DNA of 64,000 bases from Eumeta japonica (taxonomy: Eukaryota; Arthropoda; Insecta; Lepidoptera; Psychidae), in assembly GCA_005406025.1 (NCBI GenBank), contig BGZK01000142.1, forward strand, positions 62,001 to 126,000, read 5' to 3'. Shown piece after piece: positions 24,060 to 36,432 of the stretch. Made by a program: the position numbers and the translations under genes. Below the pieces are notes generated by a model. That model saw only the letters and a list, made by a program, of their open reading frames with translations. It was not told where the DNA came from and made no database searches. Each line of letters starts with the position of its first letter. Within the stretch, counting starts at the first letter, position 1.

Positions 24060-25910
24060 ATAATCTCTCTTATCAAATAAATGATTAATCGATTTCAGGT
24101 AAGCAGTATCGAAAAGTAAATACGATATTTTTGGTCTCGCAATAATAAGAAGAACGGGATGCTATATTATAGAAAACGAATTTAATATATTATGCTATTT
24201 GAGCAAAACTTAAAAGCAGAAAGGCGTTGCTTTTTTTTTAAATCACTTAAAACTGATATACAAAGCTTTATTGAGATATCAGAACGAATATGCATGTTGA
24301 AGCTAAAATTTAACAATATTTAGCTGTCATTAGTTCAAGTCCGCACACCTACAATAGAGATAAATGATTTCGAAATCAGTAAATTCTACAATTAATTCCA
24401 AAAAGCTCTAGGACATTGCGAAGGTCTCGCCGGCGAAAAAAAAATTCTAGGAAAATATTGCTACAGGAAAAGAGACAAAAGAGGCGAAAAATTACTGTAG
24501 TTTTGTCGGGAAATTAATATATTCGTAATAAATACCTTATTCAAAAATAATGGCAAACGTATGTGGGAATTGCATAGCTCTCACCTAAAAAAATAAAAAG
24601 TCAGATTGATTAAATTCTTCGTAATAATAAAGAAAATATTAAAAATGTTGAAGTTAAATAAATTGTTATTCCCTACTTATCATCGTCTTATAAGTAAAAA
24701 AAGCAGAGTGATATTTAAGAACAATATCAAGAAACTAAGCACAATACAAAAAAAAAATAGTAATACGTTGAAGCTTTAAGTAGAAAAATATATGACATGA
24801 ATAGAGAGAAAAAATGAAAGCATAGAGTCATACTAAAATATAATTAATTATTTATATTAGGTGATCAAAATTCTATCAAAACCGAAAAATCAAAAGAGTG
24901 AAGCATAATTACGGACGAGATTGAATATCTAATAACAAGAACATACGAGTTAACCAATAAAAGTAACTTGCCAGTAGAAGACAAGAAAAAGCGTTCCTAT
25001 TTATACAAAAGTATATATAAATTGATTAGAAAACATAGTAAAGAAAACACAATAAAAATAATAAAGCAATTTTTAGAAAGGTTAGGAGGTTTAAGAAACG
25101 GATGAAAAATGAATACAATATTTCCAAGATAATTCTATAAACAGAAAGAGTTTCAAGAGATTATAGTATTTTATAGTAATCTTTATTAAGCGGAAAACCA
25201 AAATCAAGAGCTTCTCCTATCCAATCCAATCCCAAACTGTATGTACTACGTGAAAAAAAATTCGATATTAGTAATGTTGAAGAAAAGAAATGTCTTAAAA
25301 AATGAGAAGTGCAATGGTCTGAACGGCATATCAAACGAAGCAATAAAAACTGGAAGATACTTATTAGTTTCATCTTTAACAAGTTTGTTTAATAAGATTA
25401 TAAGCAACAGGCAAATTCTCAAAGAATGAGCGAAATCGGATATACTACTCTTATATAAAAAAGGTAATCTTACTGACATTGAAAACTATCGACCGATTTG
25501 TATACAAACAAATATTTACTAATTATTTGCGTCCTGCCTTGAAGGATGTCATTCATCCAAAAACACCAATCTCTGAAACTAGTAAGTTTTTAGAGAAAAA
25601 ATTCAATTATGGATTGTATTCACACACAGCATAACAATAGAGAAATATGAACAATAAAAAAGCCCACCCTACTTGGTAATTGTAGATTATTCTAAAGCTT
25701 TCGATTCAATTTCACAAAAAAGTATATGAAAAGCCCTATAGAAGTGAGAAGTACCTTCGGAAATGATTGAACTAATAAATATATAGCAAAAGTGTAAGTT
25801 GAATGAAAATAGAGGTCAGTAACTTGGATATAAATATTCAGAGAGGCGTTCGACGGGGGACCCTTGATCCCCAAAAAAAATATTTCTATTTTTTAGGCTT
25901 TAGAGCATAA
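24060..25910 (+). mobile_element. Decayed RTE-type retrotransposon (endonuclease plus RT)
   Basis: Collinear pieces of an RTE ORF can be read through many stops and shifts. Endonuclease: IFGLA near 24130, ISERICMLKLKF near 24278, ILGKYCYRKRDKRGEKLLQF near 24446, NTLFKNNGKRMWELHS near 24535, and a basic segment near 24650-24730. RT: KCNGLNGISNEAIKTG near 25310, LLYKKGNLTDIENYRPI near 25447, VDYSKAFDSI at 25682 and an RGVRQGDP relic near 25843. The copy stops abruptly around 25910, next to a short hairpin, without its catalytic YADD block. The element is unusually A-rich, which may reflect decay. Confidence 0.75.
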
Positions 25911-25930
25911 TGAGGACTTCAGTCAGGTTA

Positions 25931-25976
25931 GGCAGGTTATTATCACCCGTTTTGAGGGGTGATAATAACCTACCTG
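25931..25976. repeat. 19-bp inverted repeat at the RTE break point
   Basis: Arms 25931-25949 (AGGCAGGTTATTATCACCC) and 25958-25976 pair with one mismatch around GTTTTGAG, exactly where the RTE coding text ends. It may mark a small palindromic insertion or the end of another element. Confidence 0.75.
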
Positions 25977-26789
25977 CCTTCACAATGTTTTATGGCGGAC
26001 CCCCGCTCATCCGATAAACGTTTTGCAGGGAAGTGTCGGACTATCGAGGTTGTCGGTTTATAGAGTACTGCCTAAGACCCCCTATAGTCCGGATTTTTTT
26101 AAAGAGTACTTTGTAATGCGACAAATTACAGATCAAAATAATAAGATTCTATCTGAACTACAAATCATACTACACATGTATGTCGAATTTAGTAGTCAAA
26201 TTCAAACTGAGCAATAAAAATCAAAATAAAGCGCGTCGAGCATAATACAGTGTAGTTGGTGGCGCGTACAAGTTGCAACCTGTTTAATTATTCATTAGTA
26301 AAGATTTATCAAAATGTTTGAGTTTCTACATTCAACAGTGATAGGCATGTCGGATTACAAGGGGCGCAGGATTAGACAGAGACCGGATTACCGGGGTCCA
26401 CTATATATATAAATATTTTTGTCTACCATTTTGTACTGCTTTTTGTTTTAGATGGATGAATAATTTGGAATAAGAACATTGTAGGGCAATCCTATTAGTG
26501 CAGGGAAAAAATTTTTCGTATTCTATAAGTAATAAGTTGCAGTAAATTTTCTTTGGTTGTGTTGTTTGTATCTGGCTAGTTTTGATTCTATTAAATATAT
26601 GACATTTTTAAAAAAGAAAAATAAGAACTACAAACGGTGCTCTGTCATTTTATCTATTGTTTTTCTGTCCACCAAAATAAGTGAATCTAACGTAGAAATT
26701 CCATACATTTTGAATTTTATTACAAACGGAATCGATAAACAGTTTTCATACATTTAGAAAACCTGGATATACAAAAAAATACTCGATAC

Positions 26790-27740
26790 TTGGGTCCGGT
26801 GACTGGTTCGACATGCGCAGGGGTGTCGAACAGGGATGTGTAGCTTCACCGTGTCTTAAATCTAATAATGGATAGCTCTTTACATAATCTGTAAGACGAT
26901 GAGTGTGGACTAAGAATGGATGAACTGCCTGTCAAATGCCTCCTATACGCCAACGACTAAGTAATCCATGCGCCGTTGGCGTACGAGCTGCAGGAGATGA
27001 TGGTACTAAAATGAACGATTCTGTTAAGAAAAGAGGTATGGAAGTAAATGTTAGCAAGACTAAGGTGATGGTGTTTGAAAAAAGCGAAAGCACGACTGAA
27101 TGCTATATATATATAAAAGGTGAGAGTATCGAATAAGTGAAAGTATTTGTATAATTGGGAATTTTTTTTACCAATAATGGTAATCATAAGAGAAATATTG
27201 AAAAGAGAGTGAATACAGGAAATAAAGTGAATAGGGCTTTGCTTGCTATTATGAAAGTAAAAGTGTCTCACGAAAAGTGTATTTGGTTATCTCTAATGGG
27301 GTCCTGATATTTACATTTATATACGATAATTCAGATGCGATCGCTACGTAATATGTGTGGAGTGTCTCGGAAATATAGATGTAGAAAAAGTGATGTCAGA
27401 GAGTGGCGTGGTTTGAAGGAAGATGTAGTGGCTAGAGTAAAAAGCTGAGTGTTGTTTTGCGGTGGTTTGGGCACCTGTAATGTATGAATGAAAGTCGACT
27501 GACAAGTGAATCTATAGAGCGAACGTGTGTGGTAGAAAGGCCGGTAAGGGTCGTCCTATTCTATACAGATCATATTGGTGTCATATTAAAATTTGGCCGT
27601 TAGCTCCTCAAATCGTCAGCTTCCATGAAAAAATTAATGGATATTAGTGAAGCAAGCGATATATACCATGTGGAAATCCATAGCCTCTGCCTACCCTTCT
27701 GGGAAATAGGCGTGAGTCTATTAAGACGAAAGTCATAATA
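26790..27740 (+). mobile_element. Second RTE-type relic, RT C-terminal half and 3' end
   Basis: Readable blocks are FDMRRGVEQGCVASPCLK near 26809, MDELPVKCLLYAND near 26920 (YAND in place of YADD), AYELQEMM near 26980, MNDSVKKRGMEVNVSKTKVM at 27011-27070, IEKRVN and ALLAIM near 27197-27260, MRSLRNMCGVSRK-like text near 27330, GLKEDVV near 27413 and LRWFGHL near 27460. The end contains CCTCTGCCTACCCTTCTGG near 27683, a 3' motif repeated at about 46770. The blocks belong to a different, less A-rich copy than the RTE at 24060. Several stops and frameshifts show it is dead. Confidence 0.8.
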
Positions 27741-27866
27741 AATCTCTAATTCCAACAAACATTTTTGACACAACATTTTTGTACCTGTCATAAAATAATT
27801 AATCGACTCTTTGTCTTCGCGTAAAGATGCATCTAGCATGTTTGTGTATGCTTTATCGCATATACT

Positions 27867-28578
27867 CAGTGGCGTAGCGTGGACTAATATAGACGTGGGC
27901 GAAGTCGCATCAGCGAGGCCCCTTTTCTATCGTTCCCAAGATCTACCCAATAAATCTAACTTACCGAACATGCTCTGACACGACATACCTACTCATGGTA
28001 GTGAAAAAATATTAATATGTGGTGGGAGAATATTGAAAAGCATATCTATTTGTAATGTTCTTCGGCTTTTTGCTTCACTAAATTCCTGTCGTAAGGGTAT
28101 GTAATTAATTTTTGCAGCTAAATCTGCTTCGATTGAGAGTATTGCTAAATCAGACAGTTGATCCTGCTTCATACTGTTTCTTAAGTAGTTTTTAATAATT
28201 TTTAACATAGAAAAACTTCCTTCTACAAAAGTTATACTTACAGGTATAGTCGATATAATTCTAATGTAAACATTAGGATAGATGTCTTCCAATCATAGAC
28301 TGAATCATCTGATTGGCGTCTCTAATGGACTTTGATAGATTAGACACTAATAGTTATAATTCTTCGTAAAGCTCATAAGATTCTATGTTTTTGCTTTTTC
28401 CGTCTAGAAGTACTACACCTAAATTATTAAAATGCTTCAAAAGCTCGTTATTTGGCAAAGATTTTAAATTATTTATATTGTACAAGAATTAAAAAGCATT
28501 TAAAAAGACCTCGCGAGGCCCCTATAAGTGCGAGGCGGTGGGCGAGCGCCCACTTGCTCACGCCTAGCTACGCCACTG
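27867..28578 (-). mobile_element. Internally deleted hAT element
   Basis: The 712-bp unit starts CAGTGGCGTAGCGTGG and ends CGCCTAGCTACGCCACTG; the terminal repeats are CAGTGGCGTAGC-like. Flanks CATATACT and TACATGCT agree at 5 of 8 bases, so the target duplication has decayed. It retains the end of a hAT transposase on the minus strand. Its right end is homologous to the MITE at 22385-22532 (GCGAGGCCCCT, GTGCGAGGCGG, CGCCTAG). Confidence 0.8.
27993..28480 (-). pseudogene. hAT transposase C-terminal (dimerisation) relic
   Basis: The minus-strand frame 27993-28292 reads ITFVEGSFSMLKIIKNYLRN followed by MKQDQLSDLAILSIEADLA, the hAT C-terminal dimerisation motif (ERSFS..K.IKNYLR....QERL..LALLSIE type), closest in style to the ZMYM1/52-kDa-repressor-like branch. 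Further upstream on the same strand, ELLKHFNNLGVVLLDG and IESYELYEEL continue the protein but with a stop and a frame change. The DDE catalytic part is absent, so the gene is a remnant. Confidence 0.75.
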
Positions 28579-28584
28579 TACATG

Positions 28585-28895
28585 CTATGGAGAGTGCTCT
28601 AAAGAATTATTCAACTTTATTCCTACTTTGCATTCAGTCATCGTACCGTTCGCCGGAAATACCATCATTATCATCTTGATGGATGACTTTTGTCACTGCC
28701 CGCTTCACGCGCAATTTTTTGTACGGTACAACTTTGGATTGATTTGCTATCAGCGGTATTTCCTGTCAACTATGATCAGGAGATTTCAAGAAAAGAGCCT
28801 ATTCATTTCTTAAAAACCGGTAATGCATTAGTGATTCCCTTGGGGTTGCAGATGTCTATGAGCCGTAGTAATCAATTACTCTCTGGTAATAGATA
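28585..28895 (+). repeat. Dispersed lepidopteran-type repeat
   Basis: The segment from GAGAGTGCTCTAAAGAATT to CAATTACTCTCTGGTAAT includes the frame FLKTGNALVIPLGLQMSMS. The same kind of tail (GNGLL.SLRLQVSMGG) occurs at 34100-34190. These tails are familiar as 3' parts of abundant lepidopteran repeats; not a host gene. Confidence 0.5.
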
Positions 28896-30027
28896 AGATA
28901 GTACTCTTAAAAATCCTACAAAAAATAATAGTTATATAACTACCTAACTATCGGCTGTCCAATGGAAACAAAGTTCCTTAAATCTTTTGCCTGAGAGTCC
29001 GGTTCGTACTTGACTGATTTTTAATTTCTCGGTTTGTATTCCAGTATATCAATTGAGTAGTTTTGTGTGCTAATTGGTGTTCTCGAAACGATTAATTTAT
29101 TTAAATAGGAATCCATATTGAAAATCACCTTGCTTATGGTACGAAGTTCATTATTTTTTTTCCAAGAATCTACGTGACTATTGCATTTCAACTGCAATTT
29201 TCTCTCTCATATGCACACCAGTTTATTGCTTATAAAAATAATTTTAACATGTATACTATTATATACATTTTTTTTGTTAATCATCTGGTTATCTATGTTT
29301 TTTTTGGTAAAATATAGTAAACATGGAAATCAGAGTTTTGTGCCTTTATGATGATTTGTGAGTTACAATTAAATGAAGAACTTGATGGGTTTGATTATCA
29401 AGCAGAAATGAATTTTGCTACTATTATGTCCAATATTTATGTTGAAATTTGAAAACCCGAAAGATTTTCGTAGGTTTAAAACGAATACAGCTTCTTGAAT
29501 AATTGATTAGTCGACTTTGATCGATTATCTTTGTTAAGCTTATTTTATAGTTAATTTCTGCGTAATTGTAGTGTTTAACAAGTTTTATTTATTTAATTTG
29601 TCTATTTATTTCATTTTTAAAAAATACGATTTGGTTTAACAAATAAACAACTGTTATTTATAAATACGTAATTTTTTGGGATGTTCCAGAATTTGTCATG
29701 AAAGTTGAAAGCAGCTGCAGCATTTCTGTACATAGCCCTTAATTTTTTTTGAAAGTTTTTAAAAAGTTACAACAGATGTCGCTAAATGTTTTTGTATGCA
29801 CAGAAATTAGAAAATAATTCACTAAAAATTCAGTGGATGATTGCAGTTCTGTACACACAATCATAGCATTGCTACTACCAATGCGTCATCTCTCAGATTT
29901 TTATTTCATAAGAAAATTGTATGTATATATTTTATTATGTAAGTCAACATTATTTTAATAAGATTTGTTCATAATTTTGAATTAATTATAGGTTTCTGGA
30001 GTGTAAAACTGTAATCAATTTCAAACC
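28896..30027. other. AT-rich spacer
   Basis: No gene, RNA or element recognised on either strand. Confidence 0.4.
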
Positions 30028-30800
30028 TAAGTAGTTGTTAGGGTCCCGTAATCAACAAGAAACCCTTATAGTTTCGGTATGTCTGTCCGTCTATCTGCCC
30101 GCGGCTTAGTTCAAGGGCTCCTAAATACGTATTAATAAAACTCAGTCAAATCATGCGCCATCTCAAGAAGTAAAATATATTATTTCCTATAAAGAAACAG
30201 TATAACTGTCTTGCTTTTTCCACTCTCAAGATGGAAAGCGCGCTTAAGGGTGCTTTATTAATGCGGGCGTCAGCACAAGAGAACTGTCATTTGGTACAGG
30301 TATGCATAATAATCACGTCGACAAAGTGGTGACATAAAGTTTGAATGAAAAGAAAGAGTACCTTCTCTGGACCTAAAGTGGTGATGATTTTTTTTTTATT
30401 TATGCCATGGTGTGGGATATCGTTGCATAGCTCATTCGAATACATTGCTCGGCCGTGGAAACCATTTTTAATTTTGGGATCCGTTTGAGGTATATTAAGC
30501 TTTAAAGTGATAATTTTTGTTGTAGTAAAGTGTCCCCCACTTTACCCCCCACTAGGAGACAAATAACGGCAGCGTATATGACGAAGTTAAATGGAAAACT
30601 ATCACAGCTAAGTAGACTTTACGAGTTAAAGTCGACCAACTTACAAAATATGCTTGGAGAAGTAAAAAGCAAAATTCTGTACAAACTTCATTGAAAATTA
30701 TTTAGGTGACGTTGTTGGTCGTGTTAAAATAGATAGCAAATGTAAGTTTATAAGGACCATGTAAAATTATGGAAATGTGAAGTCATAACATCCTTACACC
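30028..30800 (+). repeat. Large dispersed repeat, GGGTCCCGTAATC head
   Basis: It opens TAGGGTCCCGTAATC, then AACCCTTATAGTTTCGGTATG and TCTGTCCGTCTATC. A reverse-oriented copy of this head is at 60270-60352 (GACAGACAGACGG, ATACTATAAGGGTTCCG). Downstream blocks (GGTGTGGGATATCGTTG, CCCCCACTTTACCCCCCAC) fit the longer form of this repeat. Class and right end are uncertain. Confidence 0.5.
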
Positions 30801-33800
30801 CATCCTATGTGGGCACGTTTTAGACGTTAGAGTGGCCGTTAAACCGTGAACTCAACAAAAACCGCGTACTGACGCACGGAGCGTTACAAATTTGTTGCGA
30901 TCCACTTCAGTCGGTGTCATGAAGTCACAGCAGTTTCTTATGGCATGTACAGCATTCGTTTTAATTGAAGAAAATCTTTCAACATATATTAGATTTAAAA
31001 TATGGTGGTAAATGGATTTTTTACAAGAAAAGACATAGCGACCAATTATTATTGGATTTGAAATCCAATGAACTGAGCGGGCATTATAAACACTTCGTTT
31101 GAATGTCCAGTGTTGATTTTGAATATCTTGTTATTTAATCGGTCCGAAGATTTCTAAGCAAACGACGAATATGAGAAAACCAATTACAGTTCAAAGCAAT
31201 GAAACTATAGTGAAAATTGGTAAATGGTGTGCATTCTTGGGATTCCATAATAACTCATTTCGTCTATCTAAATCTACAAAAACTAAAATTATTTCGTCTG
31301 AACACACAAAATCGTTCGTTTTTGGTTTTACGAGATGCACTTAAACTGTGTAGCGCTACAAAACACGGTCAGACGGCGCCCGAGGCTCGGCGCGTTCTTA
31401 TGTGTTCGTGTCAAAAGACCGACAATCAGGCGAACGGCGTCGCGCGCTCGTAGCGCTACTCGGTCGTGTGCTGACGGTGTAGCGCTACGAGTATCGCTAC
31501 ACCGGCTTAATAGGTTCGTAGTAGCAACAAAAAGCACACTTCTAAGTCCGTACAATGCGACGAGCGACTACGGAGCTCTGCAGTGCGCGTGACCCGACGC
31601 GCACTCGGTCGGTTTTTTTTTTTGGATGAAAATAGGTTTTACTGAACAACACAATTGCACGGGTGGGCAGTGACAGAGGTGCATTTCTCGTTGATCCGAC
31701 GATGTCGTTTGACGTTATTGAAAGTCGCACTGCCGATGTTGTTTCTAGTGTATTATGAATTATTGTCGAGCGATACTCCTATGAGAATAAGAGATGAGGT
31801 AACGCGTCAATCTTATGATGCGGTGTGTTGCCGGAGGACACTTCGCCGAGAGGGCGAGCGTGGCGGCACGTGGTGGGGTGCGCGGCGAACTTGGCGAGGC
31901 GGTCCGAGGATATTAAATTTATTATCTCCTGTTACACTGATGTACTGAATTTAGTTTTGAGAAGGTCGAGGGAAAATATTTTTGACACAAAAATATTTTT
32001 GAAAGTGTTGATGACTCCGTTCGTCTCCTTAATAAATCGCTGGGATGACCTTGTCTATTCAAATAAGCGGCCGGCCGTCGCGGGGGCGCCCGGCGGGCCG
32101 CAGCATCGTCGTTCTCTCAATACCGACACTCGTTTTCAATTTCTGGACATGGCGACATAACTGCAACTTTTTTATTTTGGAAAAGAGAGGACAAAATGGA
32201 ATACAACTGCCGCTTGATGATAGGTTTCCCCTTGGTTTGTCCTGATTAATTTGTCTTTTACAGTATGTTGATGTAAAAAAATTGCATGTTTCAATTAGTC
32301 AATAATATGAAATTATGTGTTATAGTACATTGTTTTATTAAAGAAAAAATATTTAATACTATTGTACCTTAAAAAACAACATTATAGCCCGTGCCAAGGT
32401 AAATTTTGGAAGGGATCCAAATCAATAAAGTAAACTAAACAGACGTATTATTACTTGAAAATTAAAATATTCCTTAACTGACATCTTTGGATTACAAAAT
32501 TAAAACAAAAATACGATAATAGTTACTGGCATCTAATGACACTTTTAGAATAACTTGCCTTTTGTACAATCCGTTATAAGTGGTTACATCTTAGAATTTT
32601 GCAGTTATTTAGTATAATATTTAGTTTATTTACGAACATAAGTCTTTTTGTATGACGTTACATTTCAAATCCGTACTGAGCAGTGGGCAATCATTAAAGT
32701 AATTTTTAAAGAGAAATGACAAACAATATTGATATTATTATACATAACGAAAAGTTATAACGCACTAACTTGAACATTTCGGCCTGGTAACGTAAGAATC
32801 TTTACGTTATATACGATATCACTTAGTTCACGGAAAATCGAAAAGTATTCGACTTTATCAGTTCGACAGCCGCTGACTTTTCCTTCGACAAGCATTCTTT
32901 TTAAGTGACGTGTACATCAAGTAAAACAAACATCGTCTCTAAATAAACATTAAATTTATTTCTTCGTAGGATCTGAAACACGGAAACATTCTAAGTAATT
33001 GTTTTCTTCAAATGGTTTTTCAATTTGAACGTTTCGTATATACTGAACGATTCCGTGTGTCTTTAATTTTCCTAAAACAGCAATCGCTTAGGTAAGGTTG
33101 TGGCGGCAGGCAGTCCCGCCGCCGCGTTCGCCGGAACTTTCCGGACGTTTTGCCCATAGATAAATATGAGTCCCGTCTTACCGCTCATATGGGAATTTGT
33201 CATGTCCAACAACATTATAATTTGTACTTTCTCGTTAGCAACGTTAGCCCGTTACTTATGGGCACCCGCTTACAGTGCGCTATCGGATCTTATACCGTTG
33301 CATTGCGATAATAATTATAGATAGACGTGGAGGCGACGCAGTGCGGCGAGTTTTCCCACTCGTGCGCTTGATAGTTAATATTATTTTATTGATTAGCATT
33401 TTTATGGAAAAATGGATGCATTAGGTATTGATAGTTTGTTTAAATCAAGATGAGGAGGCCAAATAAAATTCAAGGAAAATGTAATAGCATTTTATTATTA
33501 TAAAATTTACTGTATCAATTTTTACACAACCGATTTTTTCGAAAAATTTGGTAACACGTTTGAATGGATTGTTAACAAACGAACGGGATGATGTAAATGT
33601 TTTTTTTCGTAGTCTTCCTTTCCTACTACTATTATATGTATAACATACATACTATGCACAGTCAGAAAGCACGCTATCGTGAGGATTTAATCAATTTAGA
33701 ATTATTAATTATTTTAAATTAGTGACTGTACAAACCGAAATAAAATTTTGGATCCAAATACGAAGTCTCCGATAATTGCTAAAAAGAAATTTAAAAAAAT

Positions 33801-33827
33801 GTTTAGTAGAGACATCCTGTAATCAAA
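30801..33827. other. Non-coding region with a GC-rich segment
   Basis: No gene with family features. 31350-32110 is GC- and CpG-rich, with overlapping chance ORFs on both strands of arginine-rich composition. 33090-33170 is another GC-rich patch. Possible promoter or CpG-rich repeat; no donor site or TATA box supports a particular transcript. Confidence 0.35.
31350..31488. repeat. Three copies of the palindrome GTAGCGCTAC
   Basis: The perfect 10-bp palindrome GTAGCGCTAC occurs at 31350-31359, 31450-31459 and 31479-31488, inside a GC-rich stretch of an AT-rich region. Clustering of this kind could be a binding-site array or a decayed repeat. Confidence 0.6.
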
Positions 33828-34200
33828 TTGGCTGCAGCACGAAAATGGGCTGGCCCATCGGCGAGACACCGCTCGCTCATAGGAAATGGACGTGAAGTAA
33901 TAACTTCCGCTGTTGTGTTTCGTCTTATGAATGAAGGTTCCGGTACTCCCTTCATAGACCACTCTTCTCCGTCATTTCAAACTTTCCCCTCCATCGTCCC
34001 ATTTGCCTCTCTATTCCTCTCTCCTCTCTCCATCAGCCCACACTCTTTACCACCAGTCCATTCCCCCTTCCACATCTCTATCAGATATTCTATTCCTATA
34101 CAAGAGGTCGGCAATGGACTGTTGACTTCTCTGAGGTTGCAAGTGTCCATGGGCGGCGATGACCACCTACTTTCTGGTGGCTCGCATACTTATTTGACCA
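33828..34200 (+). repeat. Dispersed repeat (CTGCAGCACGAAAATGGGC head)
   Basis: The 166-codon frame here is not a gene: the text includes AACTTCCGCTGTTGTGTTTC, which reappears as its reverse complement at about 55630-55650, then a CT-rich block and a GTTGACTTCTCTGAGGTTGC tail. The two copies are inverted and 21 kb apart. Confidence 0.55.
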
Positions 34201-34667
34201 TTTTTAATACTTTTTTACTTTCATTTCTTTTTGGTATTATATGCACAAGTGAAATACGTAATAATTTTAAAATAATGTATCTAACAACCGGGTCGGTGTG
34301 GCCGTCGAAAATTAAAATGAAAACGTAAATGAACTATCGCTGAAAAACGTATGAGACCTTGAAAAGGCGGAAATTCAAGTCAACACCTTTCGGATCACAC
34401 CAAATTTAACTATAAAAACTTATTTATCAAATAGACATTCTGTACACAAAATATTTCTTAATACCTTAATTTTATACAATAATACTGTTTACAAAAAAGG
34501 TATCTATATTTATATGCAATCGAATGTCAATTACATATCCTATTTTATTATTTAGAACCCTCATCGATGATGATGTAAGGTCGTTTTTGAATAAGAACAA
34601 ATGGCATATGTAAGAAACTTAGCGTACAGCGATCCCGTAGTATAATTTAGAGTGATCCGTGTAAAAC

Positions 34668-34870
34668 ACCACTACGCTCTGCTCGCAACTTCATCGGCGT
34701 GGACGCGGTATTGGCGCTGTTGGCGGTGAGCGTGTTGGAGGAGTGCGTTCGATTCCCGCATGAGACAAACATTTGTTTATCTGATTACAAGTTAATTTTT
34801 GTCTTGAGTCTGGATGCTTCTATGTATAATCCTATATATACAATGTAAAAGTATATTTGTATTGACATCT
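34668..34870 (+). repeat. SINE-like fragment with RNA polymerase III box B
   Basis: GTTCGATTCCCGC at 34750 matches a tRNA-type B box, followed by TGAGACAAACATTTGTTTATC and GAGTCTGGATGCTTCTATGT, a tail pattern of tRNA-derived lepidopteran SINEs. The preceding GCTCGCAACTTCATCGGCG belongs to the CTAGC/TCGCGG repeat family. No full tRNA fold can be drawn. Confidence 0.45.
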
Positions 34871-36432
34871 GTCATACACCATAACTGCATGGATTGTAGT
34901 AAAATTCTGCATAAAGGTAGATTATGTTATCTAATAGGATATCAAATGAAGCAATTTTGATGCATTTAGCCACGATTAACGTTTTTTTTTTGGAGGAGAA
35001 TAATTGAATAGACTTTGGAATTCATGGGAATTCCAAATATAATATAAATATTATAAAAAAACACTTTTTTTTCCTACAATATTCCTTAACAAATCAACCG
35101 ATTTCTATGCAACTTGTGGCAATTAATGCAACTATTTGGGGAACAGAGCTGATTGGATTTTGGTATCGATCGATAGGATAGTCCAAAAGTAATCCCAAAA
35201 AGATGTTTTTCTGAAAACTTTTCTGAGATTTCTTAAAATTGGCTAGGCGAAACTAGTTTTAAGTTTCAGAAAAGTCTAAGTTGAGTGGACCCCTTTCGAA
35301 TGTCGCAAAACTGAGTTGCGGTCAGTTAATCCGTTTAAAAATTATTAGAGGGTTACACACGCACGCACACACGCAAGCATGTGCGATTAACACGTAAGAT
35401 TTGGTGAAATCTCGATTTTCGAAAACCAGGGTGAAAACAATAACTTCCCTATTTTATGAAACTTTTTCAATCTTCACAGTGGGAAGTTCATAAAGTACAT
35501 ATGTATTATATCAACTCTCTGGTACCCATAGTGCAAGCCTTGTTGTGTAGTTTGGGACTTGGTTTGGGATGTTGGGTTATCGTGTGTTTGCGCAAAAATA
35601 TTATTATAATACAATAAGTATCTATGTACTCTATATGATTCTGTCACAAATCCAGTTGCCGTTCCGCTACAGATCACATTCTCAATCTTGATTCGGAACG
35701 TAATCCTGTATTAATTTTAACTTTGTTAGAATAGTTCATGGAAATCGCAACAATAATACAATACAAACAGACTGATGTTTATAAATTTCATAATATATAT
35801 ATCCAATCAACTACTAACCAATACAGATAGCGACCGTATACTCATTTTACAAATACAGTCTGTGGGTAGGCGAAATGTTATATAAATGGTGGCAAGCGTC
35901 GAGTCATTGAAAACGCACAAACAATCTCACTACCATTTAAATTCACACAACATTTAAAAAAATGCATCAATCTTAAATGATGCAGGTTGACAAATAAATA
36001 AATGTTTTTGATAACATTACGATTTTGTCACGATTAAATCGCTTCCCAATCGACACTGATATGAGGACATAGTTTCAGAAACGCTATATCTAAAAGGCTT
36101 ATGTGCTCTTTGAATATACTGTTTGTTTTATTTTGACATCACATCAGTATCTAAAGTGTTGGGAGCAGGCAACATCGAATGCCAAAAAAATAGGCCACAA
36201 ATAAAACAAAAATTATCATTATGGAATGTGTACAATGCACTGTACCCGATCGCGCATGTCTTATAGTATTGGCCAGGTGTGGATATTTAGTTTACATTCT
36301 TGGCTAGCCCTTGCGTTGAGTTGAGTCACAGGAAAAAAAGTTCTTTATTCGAAATAAGGACAGGTTAGTTATTTTCTCTTAAAAAACTAATTACCTTTCA
36401 AACCTGCAGATTTGACGATGCATTTGATGATG
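34871..36432. other. Non-coding region
   Basis: No recognised gene. It contains a CA/CG-repeat patch (about 35345-35380) and text near 35200-35340 of the dispersed-repeat type (GTAATCCCAAAAAGATG, GGGTTACACACGCACG). Confidence 0.35.

Noticed and set aside
26018..26400. Possible pogo/Tigger-like element (AGTGTCGGACTATCGAGG near the left end, GACCGGATTACCGGGG near the right end)
   Set aside because: The ends resemble each other only loosely and no TA duplication or transposase is visible.
31217..32245. Several overlapping arginine-rich ORFs
   Set aside because: GC-rich DNA leaves all frames open; there is no conserved motif and no transcript signal.
33828..34328. 166-codon plus-strand ORF
   Set aside because: Its text recurs inverted at about 55430-55720 and belongs to a dispersed repeat.
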